The position numbers were made by a program, and so were the translations under genes. 35,190 bases of DNA. It comes from Heliophilum fasciatum. Lineage in GTDB: Bacteria > Bacillota > Desulfitobacteriia > Heliobacteriales > Heliobacteriaceae. Positions within the stretch are counted from its first letter, which is position 1; each line of letters begins with the position of its first letter. Under the pieces are notes generated by a model. That model had not been told where the DNA came from. It searched no databases and worked only from the letters and a program-made list of their open reading frames with translations. Location: NCBI RefSeq assembly GCF_004341395.1, contig NZ_SLXT01000027.1, forward strand, positions 1 through 35,190. Reading direction: 5' to 3'. Positions 9,128 through 17,468 of this stretch are shown here, piece by piece.

Positions 9128-9475
9128 ATGCATTCATTAGTGCTACGGTGGCTGCTTAACACGCTGGCTTTGGTCGTAACGGCATGGCTGATACCGGGGA
9201 TTGCGATTCAAGGCTTTATGGCGGCACTGTTTGCGGCCTTTGTCCTGGGCGTCGTCAATGCAGTGATCCGGCCGATCATTGTCATCTTTACGTTGCCGGT
9301 GAACTTACTGACCTTAGGTTTATTTACGCTGGTGATCAATGCCTTGATGCTGATGCTCGTGTCCTCGCTGGTACGCGGTTTTGATGTCAGCGGTTTTGGC
9401 GCCGCTTTCTTTGGCTCGATATTCTTGGCCATTTCCAGCACCATGTTAAGCTGGTTTGTCCGCGATAGGGAGTAA
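9128..9475 (+). CDS. Phage holin family 4-like four-helix membrane protein
   Basis: A 115-aa hydrophobic protein with four predicted membrane helices and short loops. The motif FAAFVLGVVNAVIRPI and the segment LPVNLLTLGLFTLVINALML are characteristic of the widespread chromosomal YvlD/Phage_holin_4_2 family, which is distinct from true lytic holins. Function is poorly known; some members are linked to envelope stress. AGGAGGTGG lies upstream, and the gene starts 11 nt after uvrC, so the two are probably co-transcribed. Confidence 0.85.
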   Translation: MHSLVLRWLLNTLALVVTAWLIPGIAIQGFMAALFAAFVLGVVNAVIRPIIVIFTLPVNLLTLGLFTLVINALMLMLVSSLVRGFDVSGFGAAFFGSIFLAISSTMLSWFVRDRE

Positions 9476-9512
9476 CGCGATAAGGAGTACCGAGATCGGG
9501 AGTAACAGGTAG

Positions 9513-9549
9513 CAAAAAAGCGATGGCTGTCAGAGAGACTGCCATCGCT
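9513..9549 (-). terminator. Terminator of the diguanylate cyclase gene
   Basis: AGCGATGGC-T-GTC (9519-9531) pairs with GAC-T-GCCATCGCT (9537-9549), with a 5-nt loop and one T-T mismatch. On the minus strand the stem is followed by TTTTTT (A-run at 9513-9519 on the plus strand). Confidence 0.82.
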
Positions 9550-9569
9550 TCGTTGATTCGTGGGGGAAA

Positions 9570-10463
9570 TCAGGCACCGTAATTATGTTTGGTCCGCTTA
9601 ACGGCGTACATTTTTTCGTCGGCTACACTCAACAACTTATCAATGGTCACCTTTTGTTCTGGCACATAAGTGGTGACACCGATGCTGAAGGAGAGCCGAT
9701 AGGGAAGCCGTTCTTGCTGATTAAAATGGAGCAAGTTGAGGCTGAGCCGCTGTTGCATGAGCATGGCAACATCGGCATCCGTGTCCGCGTTCAGGGCCAA
9801 GACGGTGAACTCATCGCCGCCGATGCGCGCGATAATGTCCGAAGTGCGGAACGTGGACTGGAGCAATCGACCCGTCTCGAGCAAAGCGCGATCCCCTTCG
9901 GCGTGACCGAATTTGTCGTTAATCTGTTTGAGGTCGTCCAAGTCAATGTAAAAAAGCAACATGTTCTGGTGATCGCGTTGGGCTAACCGGAGATGACGTT
10001 CACCTAAATGTAAGAAGCCGCGCCGATTGTATAAGCTCGTCAGTTCATCCATTAGGGCCATTTGACACAGTTCATACTGACGGCGATGTCGTTCCAAGGT
10101 ACAATGCAGCGCTAGTGACAGTTGATCCGGATCAAGGAAATGGCTGCACAGAACGTCCTGAGCGCCCTTACGAATCGCTTGGATCGCCAGGGCCGGATCG
10201 ATCTGGTCGGTGAGGACGATCAACGGAATATGGGGGAAGCGTTCGTGGAGATAATGGATATTTTCAATATCATGATCATTGGCGTGATGTAAGGCAAGGA
10301 TCATCAAAGTGATCGGCTCATTGGTCAGAAACGAAATGGCTTCGAAGTAATGATTCACATGGCGAATCGAGAAAAACCAATTATTCTCTCGAAGTAGCGC
10401 CTGAATCAGCATTGCTTCTTGCGGACGGTTGTCCACAAGTAAAATTGTATGCGAATTCGTCAT
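9570..10463 (-). CDS. Receiver-GGDEF diguanylate cyclase with degenerate receiver
   Basis: Predicted to make cyclic di-GMP from two GTP, 297 aa. Residues 1-120 have a response-regulator receiver fold and about 135-297 a GGDEF domain. The active site is intact (GGDEF 215-219, RIGGDEFTVLAL), and an inhibitory I-site RTSD lies exactly five residues before it (206-209). The receiver lacks the phosphoacceptor aspartate: the third strand reads LMILALHH with Ala57 in that place. The acidic pair is D11-N12, and the usual Lys-Pro near residue 107 is Ser-His. Control by phosphorylation is therefore unlikely. No kinase is adjacent. A GGGAGGG lies about 10 nt before the ATG. Confidence 0.9.
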   Translation of the reverse strand: MTNSHTILLVDNRPQEAMLIQALLRENNWFFSIRHVNHYFEAISFLTNEPITLMILALHHANDHDIENIHYLHERFPHIPLIVLTDQIDPALAIQAIRKGAQDVLCSHFLDPDQLSLALHCTLERHRRQYELCQMALMDELTSLYNRRGFLHLGERHLRLAQRDHQNMLLFYIDLDDLKQINDKFGHAEGDRALLETGRLLQSTFRTSDIIARIGGDEFTVLALNADTDADVAMLMQQRLSLNLLHFNQQERLPYRLSFSIGVTTYVPEQKVTIDKLLSVADEKMYAVKRTKHNYGA

Positions 10464-10828
10464 GGAGCAACAACCCTCCCATGATTTGCCTTCCGCTTAA
10501 ATTGTTTCCTATTTTTATGATAGCACAGGATTTAAGTTTGTTAAACCTTCGTATAATAATAAGTATAGTAATACAATAGCATTGAGACAAAGATGCAGCA
10601 AGATGAGTGCAGCAAAAGCACAAAAGCAAACGCCTCGGTAGGTGAATCAGGCAGGATTTCGATCGGCGATCGCGAATATCTGAAAAAACTGGATAAATCG
10701 CATCAAGGCAGGGCAGTCTGGAGAATAATGACGAGCTCTGCTGTTTTTTATCATGGTAAAAATAAACAACGAGCAGGAAGACGAAATGAAAAAAACGAAA
10801 TGGTTAGATCATAATTAAGGAGGGGATC
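10464..10828. other. Long intergenic region upstream of the glucan operon
   Basis: A 365-bp region between divergent genes. An AT-rich block (10501-10580) contains several -10-like hexamers (TATAAT 10552-10557, TATAGT 10564-10569) without good -35 boxes. The rest, about 10600-10800, is transcribed leader if the promoter is there. It includes GATCGGCGATCGCG (10661-10674) and a weak stem ending in TTTTTT near 10742-10749, which could act as an attenuator. I recognise no known riboswitch. A 73-codon frame at 10593-10814 shows no protein-like features. Confidence 0.4.
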
Positions 10829-12409
10829 ATGATGAACACGCCATGGATGGACGATGCAGTGATCTATCAGATCTACTTGCGCGTGTATGGTGAGGAAAAA
10901 GGCAAGTTTGGCACCTTTACCGATGTGCAGGAAGATCTGCCACGGTTACGTGACCTGGGCATCAATACGATCTGGCTCATGCCCTTTTTTCCTGTCGGTC
11001 AGATCCGGCGCAAGGGCGAGGCCGGTTCTCCCTATGCGATTCGGGACTTCAAAGCGATCGCGCCGGAATATGTTGATTGTTCCAAAAAGCAGCGTGATGA
11101 TGAAGCTAAAGTGAATGAACTGGGCCGCAAGCAGTTCAAAAACCTGGTCAAGAAAGCCCATGAATTGAAGATGCGCGTACTCATTGATTTTGTCGGCGAT
11201 CATACGGCTGTCGACAATGTCCTGTTGGATCCGGCCAATCCACCGGAAAAAGGCGGCTATCATCCCGAATGGTTTCTATGGCCTTACGGGACCCGCCGCC
11301 AGATCCTGCTCGGTGACTATCCCCTGGCCCCGGCTGACGATTGGACCGACACGGCGGAGCTGAATTACGGGATTCCCGTGGCCGGCAAGCCCCATGGTGA
11401 TCAATTGTGGTACCACGATGACGGCGATCGCCAGGCCATGTGGGAATATATGATCGGTGTGCTGGAATACTGGGTGCGCGAGTTTGACGTTGACGGCTAT
11501 CGCTGCGATTTTGCCCACTGGGTGCCGCTGGAATTCTGGAAAACGGCCATTTCTCGAGTCAAAGCTTTGAAGCCCGATGTAGCTTTTGTAGCGGAAGCCT
11601 ATGAGCGGACGGCGGAACTGGTCCAAGCCGGCTTTGATGGGATATACGCTTTCGAGCTTTACAACCAACTCAAGACGTTACATCATGAGGTGCGCAACGG
11701 CGATCCTTATTATGAAGTGCCCTATATCCGGAATAAAATCGAGTGGGAAAACAGCCACTATCCGGCAGGCTACCGGATGATGCGCTACACGGAAAATCAT
11801 GATGAGATTCGCGCTACCGTCATGTACGGCGGCATCGAACGCAGTCAAGCCGCTTTTTTGCTGGCATTGACGCTGCCCGGCATGCCGATGATCTATGCTG
11901 GCCAAGAGTGGGGAGAGACGGTGCGGCCGCCGCTGTTTGAAGGTAATTTCGAAGAGATGACCTTCAAACCATTGAACCGGCAGGGAAACTCCGCCTTGGA
12001 GGCCTGGTATCAGCATGTGCTGGCGATTCGCCGGGACAAAACAGCGTTACGTAAAGGTGCGATCCACTTCGTCAACACCAGCAGCGGGCGGGTCGTCGCT
12101 TTTCTCCGGCAAACCGAGAAACAGATCATGCTGATCCTGGTTAACTTTAACGGCGACGCTGCCGGAGAAGAAGTGCACATCGAATTGCCCCAGGCGATCC
12201 TTGATGCCTGTGCCCAAGAAGGCGGCCAGCTTGACGATGTGCTCGGCAAAGGCTTACGCATCCATGTCGGTTCCCATGGGGTTCGCCAGGAAGTGCAATT
12301 GCATCTGGCGCCGTGGCAATCGTTGATTCTGGAATTACGGAAGCCGACGCATCCAGAGCAAGCGAAAACAGTCAGCGGGAAAGAAAAGAAAAACGGAAAA
12401 AAACGCTAA
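10829..12409 (+). CDS. GH13 alpha-amylase-family glycosidase
   Basis: A glycoside hydrolase of the alpha-amylase clan acting on alpha-glucans such as maltodextrin, glycogen or trehalose, 526 aa. The (beta/alpha)8 barrel begins almost at the N-terminus (DDAVIYQIYLRVYG). Conserved regions: RVLIDFVGDHT (region I), DGYRCDFAH with the nucleophile D227, FVAEAYE with acid/base E256, and YTENHDEIR with D325. A beta-sandwich C domain and a Lys-rich tail follow. There is no signal peptide, so it acts in the cytosol. The site AAGGAGGGG precedes tandem ATGs at 10829 and 10832. First gene of an operon with malQ and a glucokinase. The exact subfamily (amylase, trehalose-cleaving or trehalose synthase-like) cannot be fixed by eye. 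Confidence 0.88.
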   Translation: MMNTPWMDDAVIYQIYLRVYGEEKGKFGTFTDVQEDLPRLRDLGINTIWLMPFFPVGQIRRKGEAGSPYAIRDFKAIAPEYVDCSKKQRDDEAKVNELGRKQFKNLVKKAHELKMRVLIDFVGDHTAVDNVLLDPANPPEKGGYHPEWFLWPYGTRRQILLGDYPLAPADDWTDTAELNYGIPVAGKPHGDQLWYHDDGDRQAMWEYMIGVLEYWVREFDVDGYRCDFAHWVPLEFWKTAISRVKALKPDVAFVAEAYERTAELVQAGFDGIYAFELYNQLKTLHHEVRNGDPYYEVPYIRNKIEWENSHYPAGYRMMRYTENHDEIRATVMYGGIERSQAAFLLALTLPGMPMIYAGQEWGETVRPPLFEGNFEEMTFKPLNRQGNSALEAWYQHVLAIRRDKTALRKGAIHFVNTSSGRVVAFLRQTEKQIMLILVNFNGDAAGEEVHIELPQAILDACAQEGGQLDDVLGKGLRIHVGSHGVRQEVQLHLAPWQSLILELRKPTHPEQAKTVSGKEKKNGKKR

Positions 12410-12422
12410 GGGGGCTTACCGG

Positions 12423-13964
12423 TTGAACGAACGAGCCAGCGGAATCTTGCTGCATGTCACGTCTTTGCCCGGACCCCACGGCATTGGTGACCTCGGTCCG
12501 ACGGCCTACCGTTTTGTCGATATGTTAAAGGAAGGGAAGCAACGCTACTGGCAGGTGCTTCCCCTTGGCCCTTTAGGGTATGGCGATTCGCCCTACTCGG
12601 CATTGTCGGCTTTTGCCGGTAATCCCTTATTGATCAGCCTGGAGATGCTGGTTGATGCGGGACTCCTCAGCGAGCATGAAGTGGCCGAGGCCGTGCAAGG
12701 CATCGATCCGGAAAGTACCTTGGTGGATTATGAGGCTGTACGCCGGGCCAAGGGTCATTGTCTGCGCATCGCCGTCGAGCGCTTCCTGGCGTCAAGCGAA
12801 GGGCGCCAGGCTTGGGAGCATTTTTGCGCAGCTCAGGCTGCTTGGTTGGAACCGTACGCGTTGTTTATGGCGATCAAAGAAGACCAGGGTGGCGTGGCCT
12901 GGACAGACTGGACCGTGGCCCGAGATGGCGTTGATGCCGGGCGTGCCTATGTACAGGGGCGTGCCGACCTGCAAGCACGGGTCGCCTACTATCAAGGCGA
13001 ACAATATTTCTTTTTTCAGCAGTGGGCCGCCTTAAAAGCCTATGGGGCTGAGCAAGGTGTGTGCTTTATCGGTGATATGCCGATCTATGTCGCCTGGGAC
13101 AGCGCCGATACGTGGAGCCAACGCCATTTGTTTGTGCTCGATAGTAACGGTGTACCGGCCGAAGTCGGCGGTGTACCCCCGGATTACTTCAGCGAAGAAG
13201 GACAGCTCTGGGGCAACCCGATCTATGACTGGGCGCAACTGAGCAAACAGAATTTTGCCTGGTGGGTGGACCGTTTTCGCCATACCTTGACGTTCGTCGA
13301 TATTGTGCGCCTCGATCATTTTCGCGGGTTTCAAGCTTACTGGGCCGTTCCCTATGGGGAAAAAACGGCCATCAACGGTGCTTGGAAGCTGGCGCCGGGT
13401 GAGGCGCTTTTTCAAGCGCTGACCGATGCCTTCGGCGGATCCTTGCCGGTGATTGCCGAAGATCTCGGCGTAATCACTGACGAAGTGATTCAGTTGCGCG
13501 ATCACTTTGGTTTTCCCGGCATTAAGCTGTTACAGTTTGCTTTTGATTCGCGGGAAACGAGCGATTTTATTCCCTACCGGTACGAGCGCAATTGTGTTGT
13601 TTATACGGGAACCCATGATAATGATACGACCCGGGGATGGCTGGAGGCAGCGTCCCCGGAGGACCGGGCGTTGGCGCTGGACTACATGAACAGTGACGGT
13701 CGTGACGGCGTCTGGGATTTTATCCGGTTAGGCATGGCGACTGTTGCCAATACGGCCTTATTCCCCTGGCAAGATGTGCTGGGCATCGGCAGCGAGGGCC
13801 GGATGAATCTGCCGGGCAAGATGGGCGGCAATTGGGCCTGGCGCTTTACTTGGGCAGCGTGTACACCGGAGCAGTTGGAACGGCTGGCCCACTTGACCTG
13901 CCTTTACGGCAGGCAGCCGGTAGCGGATAAAAGGGTTGGTAATGAGCCCGATGGGGAGGCGTAG
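12423..13964 (+). CDS. malQ: 4-alpha-glucanotransferase (GH77, amylomaltase)
   Basis: Transfers alpha-1,4-glucan segments between maltodextrins and releases glucose. The 513-aa length fits bacterial MalQ. Typical motifs: SGILLHVTSLPGPHGIGDLG at the N-terminus, the nucleophile region FVDIVRLDHFRGFQAYW, the acid/base region VIAEDLGVIT and the third carboxylate region YTGTHDNDTTRGW. The start is TTG at 12423, 13 nt after the GH13 stop, with GGGGG upstream. The next gene begins 4 nt after its stop. Glucose released here would be phosphorylated by that ROK kinase. Confidence 0.94.
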   Translation: MNERASGILLHVTSLPGPHGIGDLGPTAYRFVDMLKEGKQRYWQVLPLGPLGYGDSPYSALSAFAGNPLLISLEMLVDAGLLSEHEVAEAVQGIDPESTLVDYEAVRRAKGHCLRIAVERFLASSEGRQAWEHFCAAQAAWLEPYALFMAIKEDQGGVAWTDWTVARDGVDAGRAYVQGRADLQARVAYYQGEQYFFFQQWAALKAYGAEQGVCFIGDMPIYVAWDSADTWSQRHLFVLDSNGVPAEVGGVPPDYFSEEGQLWGNPIYDWAQLSKQNFAWWVDRFRHTLTFVDIVRLDHFRGFQAYWAVPYGEKTAINGAWKLAPGEALFQALTDAFGGSLPVIAEDLGVITDEVIQLRDHFGFPGIKLLQFAFDSRETSDFIPYRYERNCVVYTGTHDNDTTRGWLEAASPEDRALALDYMNSDGRDGVWDFIRLGMATVANTALFPWQDVLGIGSEGRMNLPGKMGGNWAWRFTWAACTPEQLERLAHLTCLYGRQPVADKRVGNEPDGEA

Positions 13965-13968
13965 CCAT

Positions 13969-14964
13969 TTGAGTCAGCAAGCATCGCCGCTGGCGATTGC
14001 CATTGATCTGGGCGGTACATCGATTAAAGGTGCCCTGATTGATCGTTCGGGACAAATCAAAGCACGGCAAACGGCGGTGACGCAGGTCGACAAAGGGTAC
14101 GATGCGGTCAAAGAGCAGTTGCTGGGGATGGTTGCAACGTTTTGCGCCGACGCAGGGCAGGAACAAGTAGCCGGTGTGGGCATCGGGATCCCCGGTACGC
14201 TTCGTCCCGGCTATCCGGAAGTGGTCACCTTGGCCCCGAACTTACACTGGCGGGAAAAGCCGCTCGGTGCGGATTTGCGGCGGGAAATGAATCTCCCGCT
14301 GGTGCTGGAAAATGACGCAAACTTGGCCGCCCTGGGTGAGCAATGGCAGGGAGCCGGCCGGGGCGCGGCGACGGTGGCCATGATTACGGTGGGCACGGGC
14401 ATCGGTTGCGGTCTGATCTTGGACGGACGCCTACACCGGGGAATTAGCGGCGCTGCCGGTGAATTCGGTCATGTCTGTGTCGAGCCGGAAGGTTGGCGTT
14501 GTACCTGCGGACGGCAAGGGTGCTTGGAAACACGGGCCGGCATCGGCGGCATTGTGCGGACGGCCCACGATCTGTTAGCTCATTCCGATCGGGGCAGCGT
14601 GATGCGTGGCCAGGAATTAAATCCTAAATTGATTTTTGCACTGGCTGCCCGAGGTGACGCATTGGCGGCGGCTGTTGTAGAAAAAACAGCTTTTTATCTG
14701 GGATGGAGCTTGGCCAACTTGATCAATCTCTTGAATCCCGAGCGCATCATTATCGGTGGCGGTGTGGCCGCTGCCGGCGAGGTCCTGTTAACACCGCTGC
14801 GTGAAGTGGTGAAGCAGATGGCCTGGCCGGCGTCGGTGGCCGATTGTGCCTTGGTGCCGGCCGAACTGGGCAATCAAGCCGGCATGATGGGCGCCGCTGG
14901 GGCTGTTTTTCAGGCCGCAGCAACTGGCAGCAGGCCGGATAAAGATCCAACAAGGGGCAAATGA
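13969..14964 (+). CDS. glk: ROK-family glucokinase
   Basis: ATP-dependent glucose kinase, 331 aa. N-terminal phosphate-binding motif AIDLGGTSIKGALID; ENDANLAALGE contains the sugar-binding Asn-Asp; the ROK signature region carries a zinc-type cysteine motif, CTCGRQGCLE. No N-terminal DNA-binding domain is present, so it is an enzyme and not a NagC/XylR-type repressor. The TTG at 13969 is chosen because GGGGAGG lies 9 nt upstream; earlier in-frame ATGs (13942, 13951) lie inside malQ and the binding site itself. It is the last gene of the glucan operon, ending at a strong terminator. Confidence 0.9.
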   Translation: MSQQASPLAIAIDLGGTSIKGALIDRSGQIKARQTAVTQVDKGYDAVKEQLLGMVATFCADAGQEQVAGVGIGIPGTLRPGYPEVVTLAPNLHWREKPLGADLRREMNLPLVLENDANLAALGEQWQGAGRGAATVAMITVGTGIGCGLILDGRLHRGISGAAGEFGHVCVEPEGWRCTCGRQGCLETRAGIGGIVRTAHDLLAHSDRGSVMRGQELNPKLIFALAARGDALAAAVVEKTAFYLGWSLANLINLLNPERIIIGGGVAAAGEVLLTPLREVVKQMAWPASVADCALVPAELGNQAGMMGAAGAVFQAAATGSRPDKDPTRGK

Positions 14965-14985
14965 TCGGACCGACCGGTTCGGCAG

Positions 14986-15036
14986 CAAGAGCAGCGTGAG
15001 CGCGGGAAACCTCGCCATCGCTGCTCTTGTTTTTTA
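14986..15036 (+). terminator. Terminator of the glucan operon
   Basis: CAAGAGCAGCG (14986-14996) pairs perfectly with CGCTGCTCTTG (15019-15029), followed by TTTTTTA. The loop is 22 nt. Confidence 0.88.
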
Positions 15037-15085
15037 CATATGATTGCAAGGTTAGTGGAATTTGAAGCCACGAGGCTAAAAAATA

Positions 15086-15094
15086 TGCTACAAT
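15086..15094 (+). promoter_or_regulatory. Candidate extended -10 promoter for rapZ-yvcK-whiA
   Basis: TGC-TACAAT (15086-15094) is an extended -10 element. TTGAAG at 15062-15067 is 21 nt away, longer than ideal. A start near 15101 would open the transcript with the leader hairpin at 15098-15136. Confidence 0.5.
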
Positions 15095-15097
15095 CAA

Positions 15098-15136
15098 AAG
15101 GGCTCGGGCAGCAAAAAAGCAGCCGGGAAAGCCCTT
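15098..15136 (+). promoter_or_regulatory. Leader hairpin upstream of rapZ
   Basis: AAGGGCT (15098-15104) pairs with AGCCCTT (15130-15136), enclosing an imperfect inner stem of CGGGCAGC and GCAGCCGGG around an A6 loop. There is no following T-run, so it is not an ordinary terminator. It would sit at the very 5' end of the mRNA, where it could protect the message or bind a regulator. Confidence 0.5.
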
Positions 15137-15182
15137 GTTTCCTGGCGACATGATCAAAGGGGAAGAGACAGGAGGCCTCGCG

Positions 15183-16079
15183 ATGGACGAAAAGTCAAAA
15201 ATCCGTGTTGTCGTGATTACCGGACTGTCAGGGGCCGGGAAGTCCCAAGCGGTGCGTGCGTTAGAGGATCTGGGCTTTTTCTGTGTTGACAATTTACCGC
15301 CCAATCTCCTGCCCAAGTTTGGTGAACTGGTCGTTCAATCCAAGGGCAAGATCCGCAAAATCGCCCTGGTGATCGATATCCGGGGGGGCGAATTTTTTGC
15401 CAGCATCAATGACGGCATGGAGTCACTGCGGGGCCTGGGGATCGATCTGGAAGTTCTCTTTTTGGAAGCATCTGATGAAACGCTGATTCGCCGCTTCAAA
15501 GAATCACGGCGGCGCCACCCGCTTTCCGAATCGGGCCGGATCAGTGAAGGCATCAAGCTGGAACGAAAAATGCTGTCTCACCTGCGAGGGGCGGCCAACA
15601 AAGTGATCGACACGTCCGATCTCAGTGCCAGTCAATTGAAAAATCAAGTGATCGAACAGTTCGGACAAGAAGAGCAAAGCAATCAACTGCAAGTGACGGT
15701 CATGTCCTTTGGCTATAAGTACGGCATTCCCCGCGATGCCGATTTGCTCGTGGACGTGCGATTTTTGCCGAATCCCTACTATATTCCGGAATTACGGGCT
15801 TTGACCGGTAATGATGAGCCGGTGCAAAGCTATGTGATGCAATCGCCGATCAGCAAAGTATTTTTACGCAAGTATTATTCGCTGCTGCGCTTTTTGATCC
15901 CCCGCTACATCAAAGAGGGGAAGACCCACTTGGTGGTGGGCATCGGCTGTACCGGCGGTCAGCATCGTTCGGTGACGTTGACGAACCGACTGGCAGCGGC
16001 GCTGGCCAAACAGGAAATCGTCATCACTGTAAAACATCGTGATATTACCAAGGATCGAAAGGGCGATGAGCGACCGTGA
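15183..16079 (+). CDS. rapZ: RapZ/YvcJ nucleotide-binding protein
   Basis: P-loop protein of the RapZ family, 298 aa. In Escherichia coli RapZ is an RNA-binding adaptor controlling amino-sugar synthesis; Bacillus YvcJ hydrolyses GTP and affects competence. Walker A is GLSGAGKS in VVVITGLSGAGKSQAVRAL, followed by the family motif DLGFFCVDNLPPNLL. C-terminal family motifs include FGYKYGIPRDADLLVDVRFLPNP and GIGCTGGQHRSV. The ATG at 183 of this kilobase (15183) has AGGAGG 8 nt upstream; an ATG farther upstream is unlikely. It overlaps yvcK by 4 nt (GTGA), showing tight coupling. Confidence 0.95.
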   Translation: MDEKSKIRVVVITGLSGAGKSQAVRALEDLGFFCVDNLPPNLLPKFGELVVQSKGKIRKIALVIDIRGGEFFASINDGMESLRGLGIDLEVLFLEASDETLIRRFKESRRRHPLSESGRISEGIKLERKMLSHLRGAANKVIDTSDLSASQLKNQVIEQFGQEEQSNQLQVTVMSFGYKYGIPRDADLLVDVRFLPNPYYIPELRALTGNDEPVQSYVMQSPISKVFLRKYYSLLRFLIPRYIKEGKTHLVVGIGCTGGQHRSVTLTNRLAAALAKQEIVITVKHRDITKDRKGDERP

Positions 16080-17461
16080 AATGGCTGATGTGGTTCTATC
16101 CGGGACTTAAGGTCAAACGATGGTTGTTCGTTTCTTTTATCGGCTTTCTCTTGCTCGGGATCAGCATGTCTTTGTTATTTGACGGCGAGTTTTTTGGGTA
16201 TCTGGAAAATAAACTGCGCCACATGTCGTACGGCTTGCCGGGATCGACGCTGGCCGTTTTTGCGTTGTCCGTATTTCTCATCGGCCTGGTGCTGCATGTC
16301 TTTGGCTTTAATGCCTTGATGAGTTCCATCTTTGAGGCCTTAACACCGGAGATGGAAGCACGCTTTGTGGAAGTGCTGTACCGGCGCCGGTCCCGTGAAC
16401 GGGGACCGAAAATCGTCGTCATCGGCGGTGGGACGGGCCTGTCCGTACTCCTGCGTGGGCTCAAGGAATACACATCGAACGTAACGGCCATTGTCACCGT
16501 TGCCGATGACGGCGGCAGTTCCGGGCGGCTCCGGGATGATCTGGGCATCGTTGCGCCCGGTGATGTGCGCAACTGCATGATCGCCTTGGCCGATACGGAA
16601 GCCGAGATGGAGCAAGTGCTTAATTATCGTTTTGATCAAGGCCATGGGTTGACCGGCCATAACCTGGGCAATCTGTTGTTAGCCGGAGCCGCCCGTTCGG
16701 CTGGTGCTTTTGACAAAGCGGTGGCGCTGCTCAGTAAGGTCTTGGCGGTACGCGGTCGAGTATTGCCGTCGACGCTGGCCAACGTGACGCTTTGCGCGGA
16801 ATTGATGAGCGGCCGGATCGTGCGGGGGGAATCGTCGATCACTTCGGCCGGCGAAGGCATCAAGCGCGTTTTTTGCGATCCGCCGGAATGCCCGCCGGTG
16901 CCGCAGGCGCTGCAAGCGATTGCCGAAGCCGATGCGATTATCCTTGGACCGGGCAGTTTGTACACCAGCGTCTTGCCGAACTTATTGGTCCAAGGGATGG
17001 GCGATGCGCTGCGCCGCAGCAAGGCACCGAAAGTCTACGTTTGTAATGTGATGACCCAGCCCGGGGAGACTGACGGCTTTTCGGCAGCCCAGCATGTGGC
17101 CGTTTTTGACCGCCATTGCGGGGCCGGTTTGATCGATCAGGTCATTGTCAACACCGAAGGCGTACCGAGAGACCTGCTGCTCAAATACCAGCGCAAAGGG
17201 CAGCGGCCGGTCACGGTGGATTATAAAAACCTCGAACGCATGCAATGTCATGTGGTGCGGGCGCGGTTGATCAATAAAGAGAACCTGGTCCGCCATGATC
17301 CGGTGCGCTTGGCGCAGACGGTCATGCGGCTGGTCTTGCGGGAAAAAGGTTTGCAAAGCGGCGTCGGTTTTATCGATGGCCTTTTGTTCAAGCGTAAATT
17401 GTCGCGCAGCAAGGTTACGCCGGGCACCACGACGAATCCCAAGGTTTTTACCCAGGAGTGA
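16076..17461 (+). CDS. yvcK: YvcK/CofD-like protein with membrane-anchored N-terminus
   Basis: A member of the CofD-like family of which Bacillus YvcK binds UDP-sugars and is needed for growth on gluconeogenic carbon sources and for cell shape. The catalytic-type domain begins at about residue 112: IVVIGGGTGLSVLLRGLKEYT, then TVADDGGSSGRLR and GDVRNCMIAL, and later LGPGSLYTSVLPNLLV. The protein is 461 aa, about 140 longer than Bacillus YvcK. The extra N-terminus has two hydrophobic helices (about 17-35 and 57-79), so the protein is probably held at the inner face of the membrane. The GTG at 16076 overlaps rapZ by 4 nt. whiA follows after 7 nt. Confidence 0.93.
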   Translation: MKWLMWFYPGLKVKRWLFVSFIGFLLLGISMSLLFDGEFFGYLENKLRHMSYGLPGSTLAVFALSVFLIGLVLHVFGFNALMSSIFEALTPEMEARFVEVLYRRRSRERGPKIVVIGGGTGLSVLLRGLKEYTSNVTAIVTVADDGGSSGRLRDDLGIVAPGDVRNCMIALADTEAEMEQVLNYRFDQGHGLTGHNLGNLLLAGAARSAGAFDKAVALLSKVLAVRGRVLPSTLANVTLCAELMSGRIVRGESSITSAGEGIKRVFCDPPECPPVPQALQAIAEADAIILGPGSLYTSVLPNLLVQGMGDALRRSKAPKVYVCNVMTQPGETDGFSAAQHVAVFDRHCGAGLIDQVIVNTEGVPRDLLLKYQRKGQRPVTVDYKNLERMQCHVVRARLINKENLVRHDPVRLAQTVMRLVLREKGLQSGVGFIDGLLFKRKLSRSKVTPGTTTNPKVFTQE

Positions 17462-17468
17462 AACAATC

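Noticed and set aside
10600-10700. Possible cyclic di-GMP (GEMM-type) riboswitch near the diguanylate cyclase
   Set aside because: GCAAAC-like fragments are present, but the paired stems and the conserved tetraloop-receptor arrangement are not, and it is on the strand of the glucan operon.
10593-10814. A 73-codon open frame before the GH13 gene
   Set aside because: Charged low-information sequence, no ribosome binding site, and it fills what looks like a leader region.
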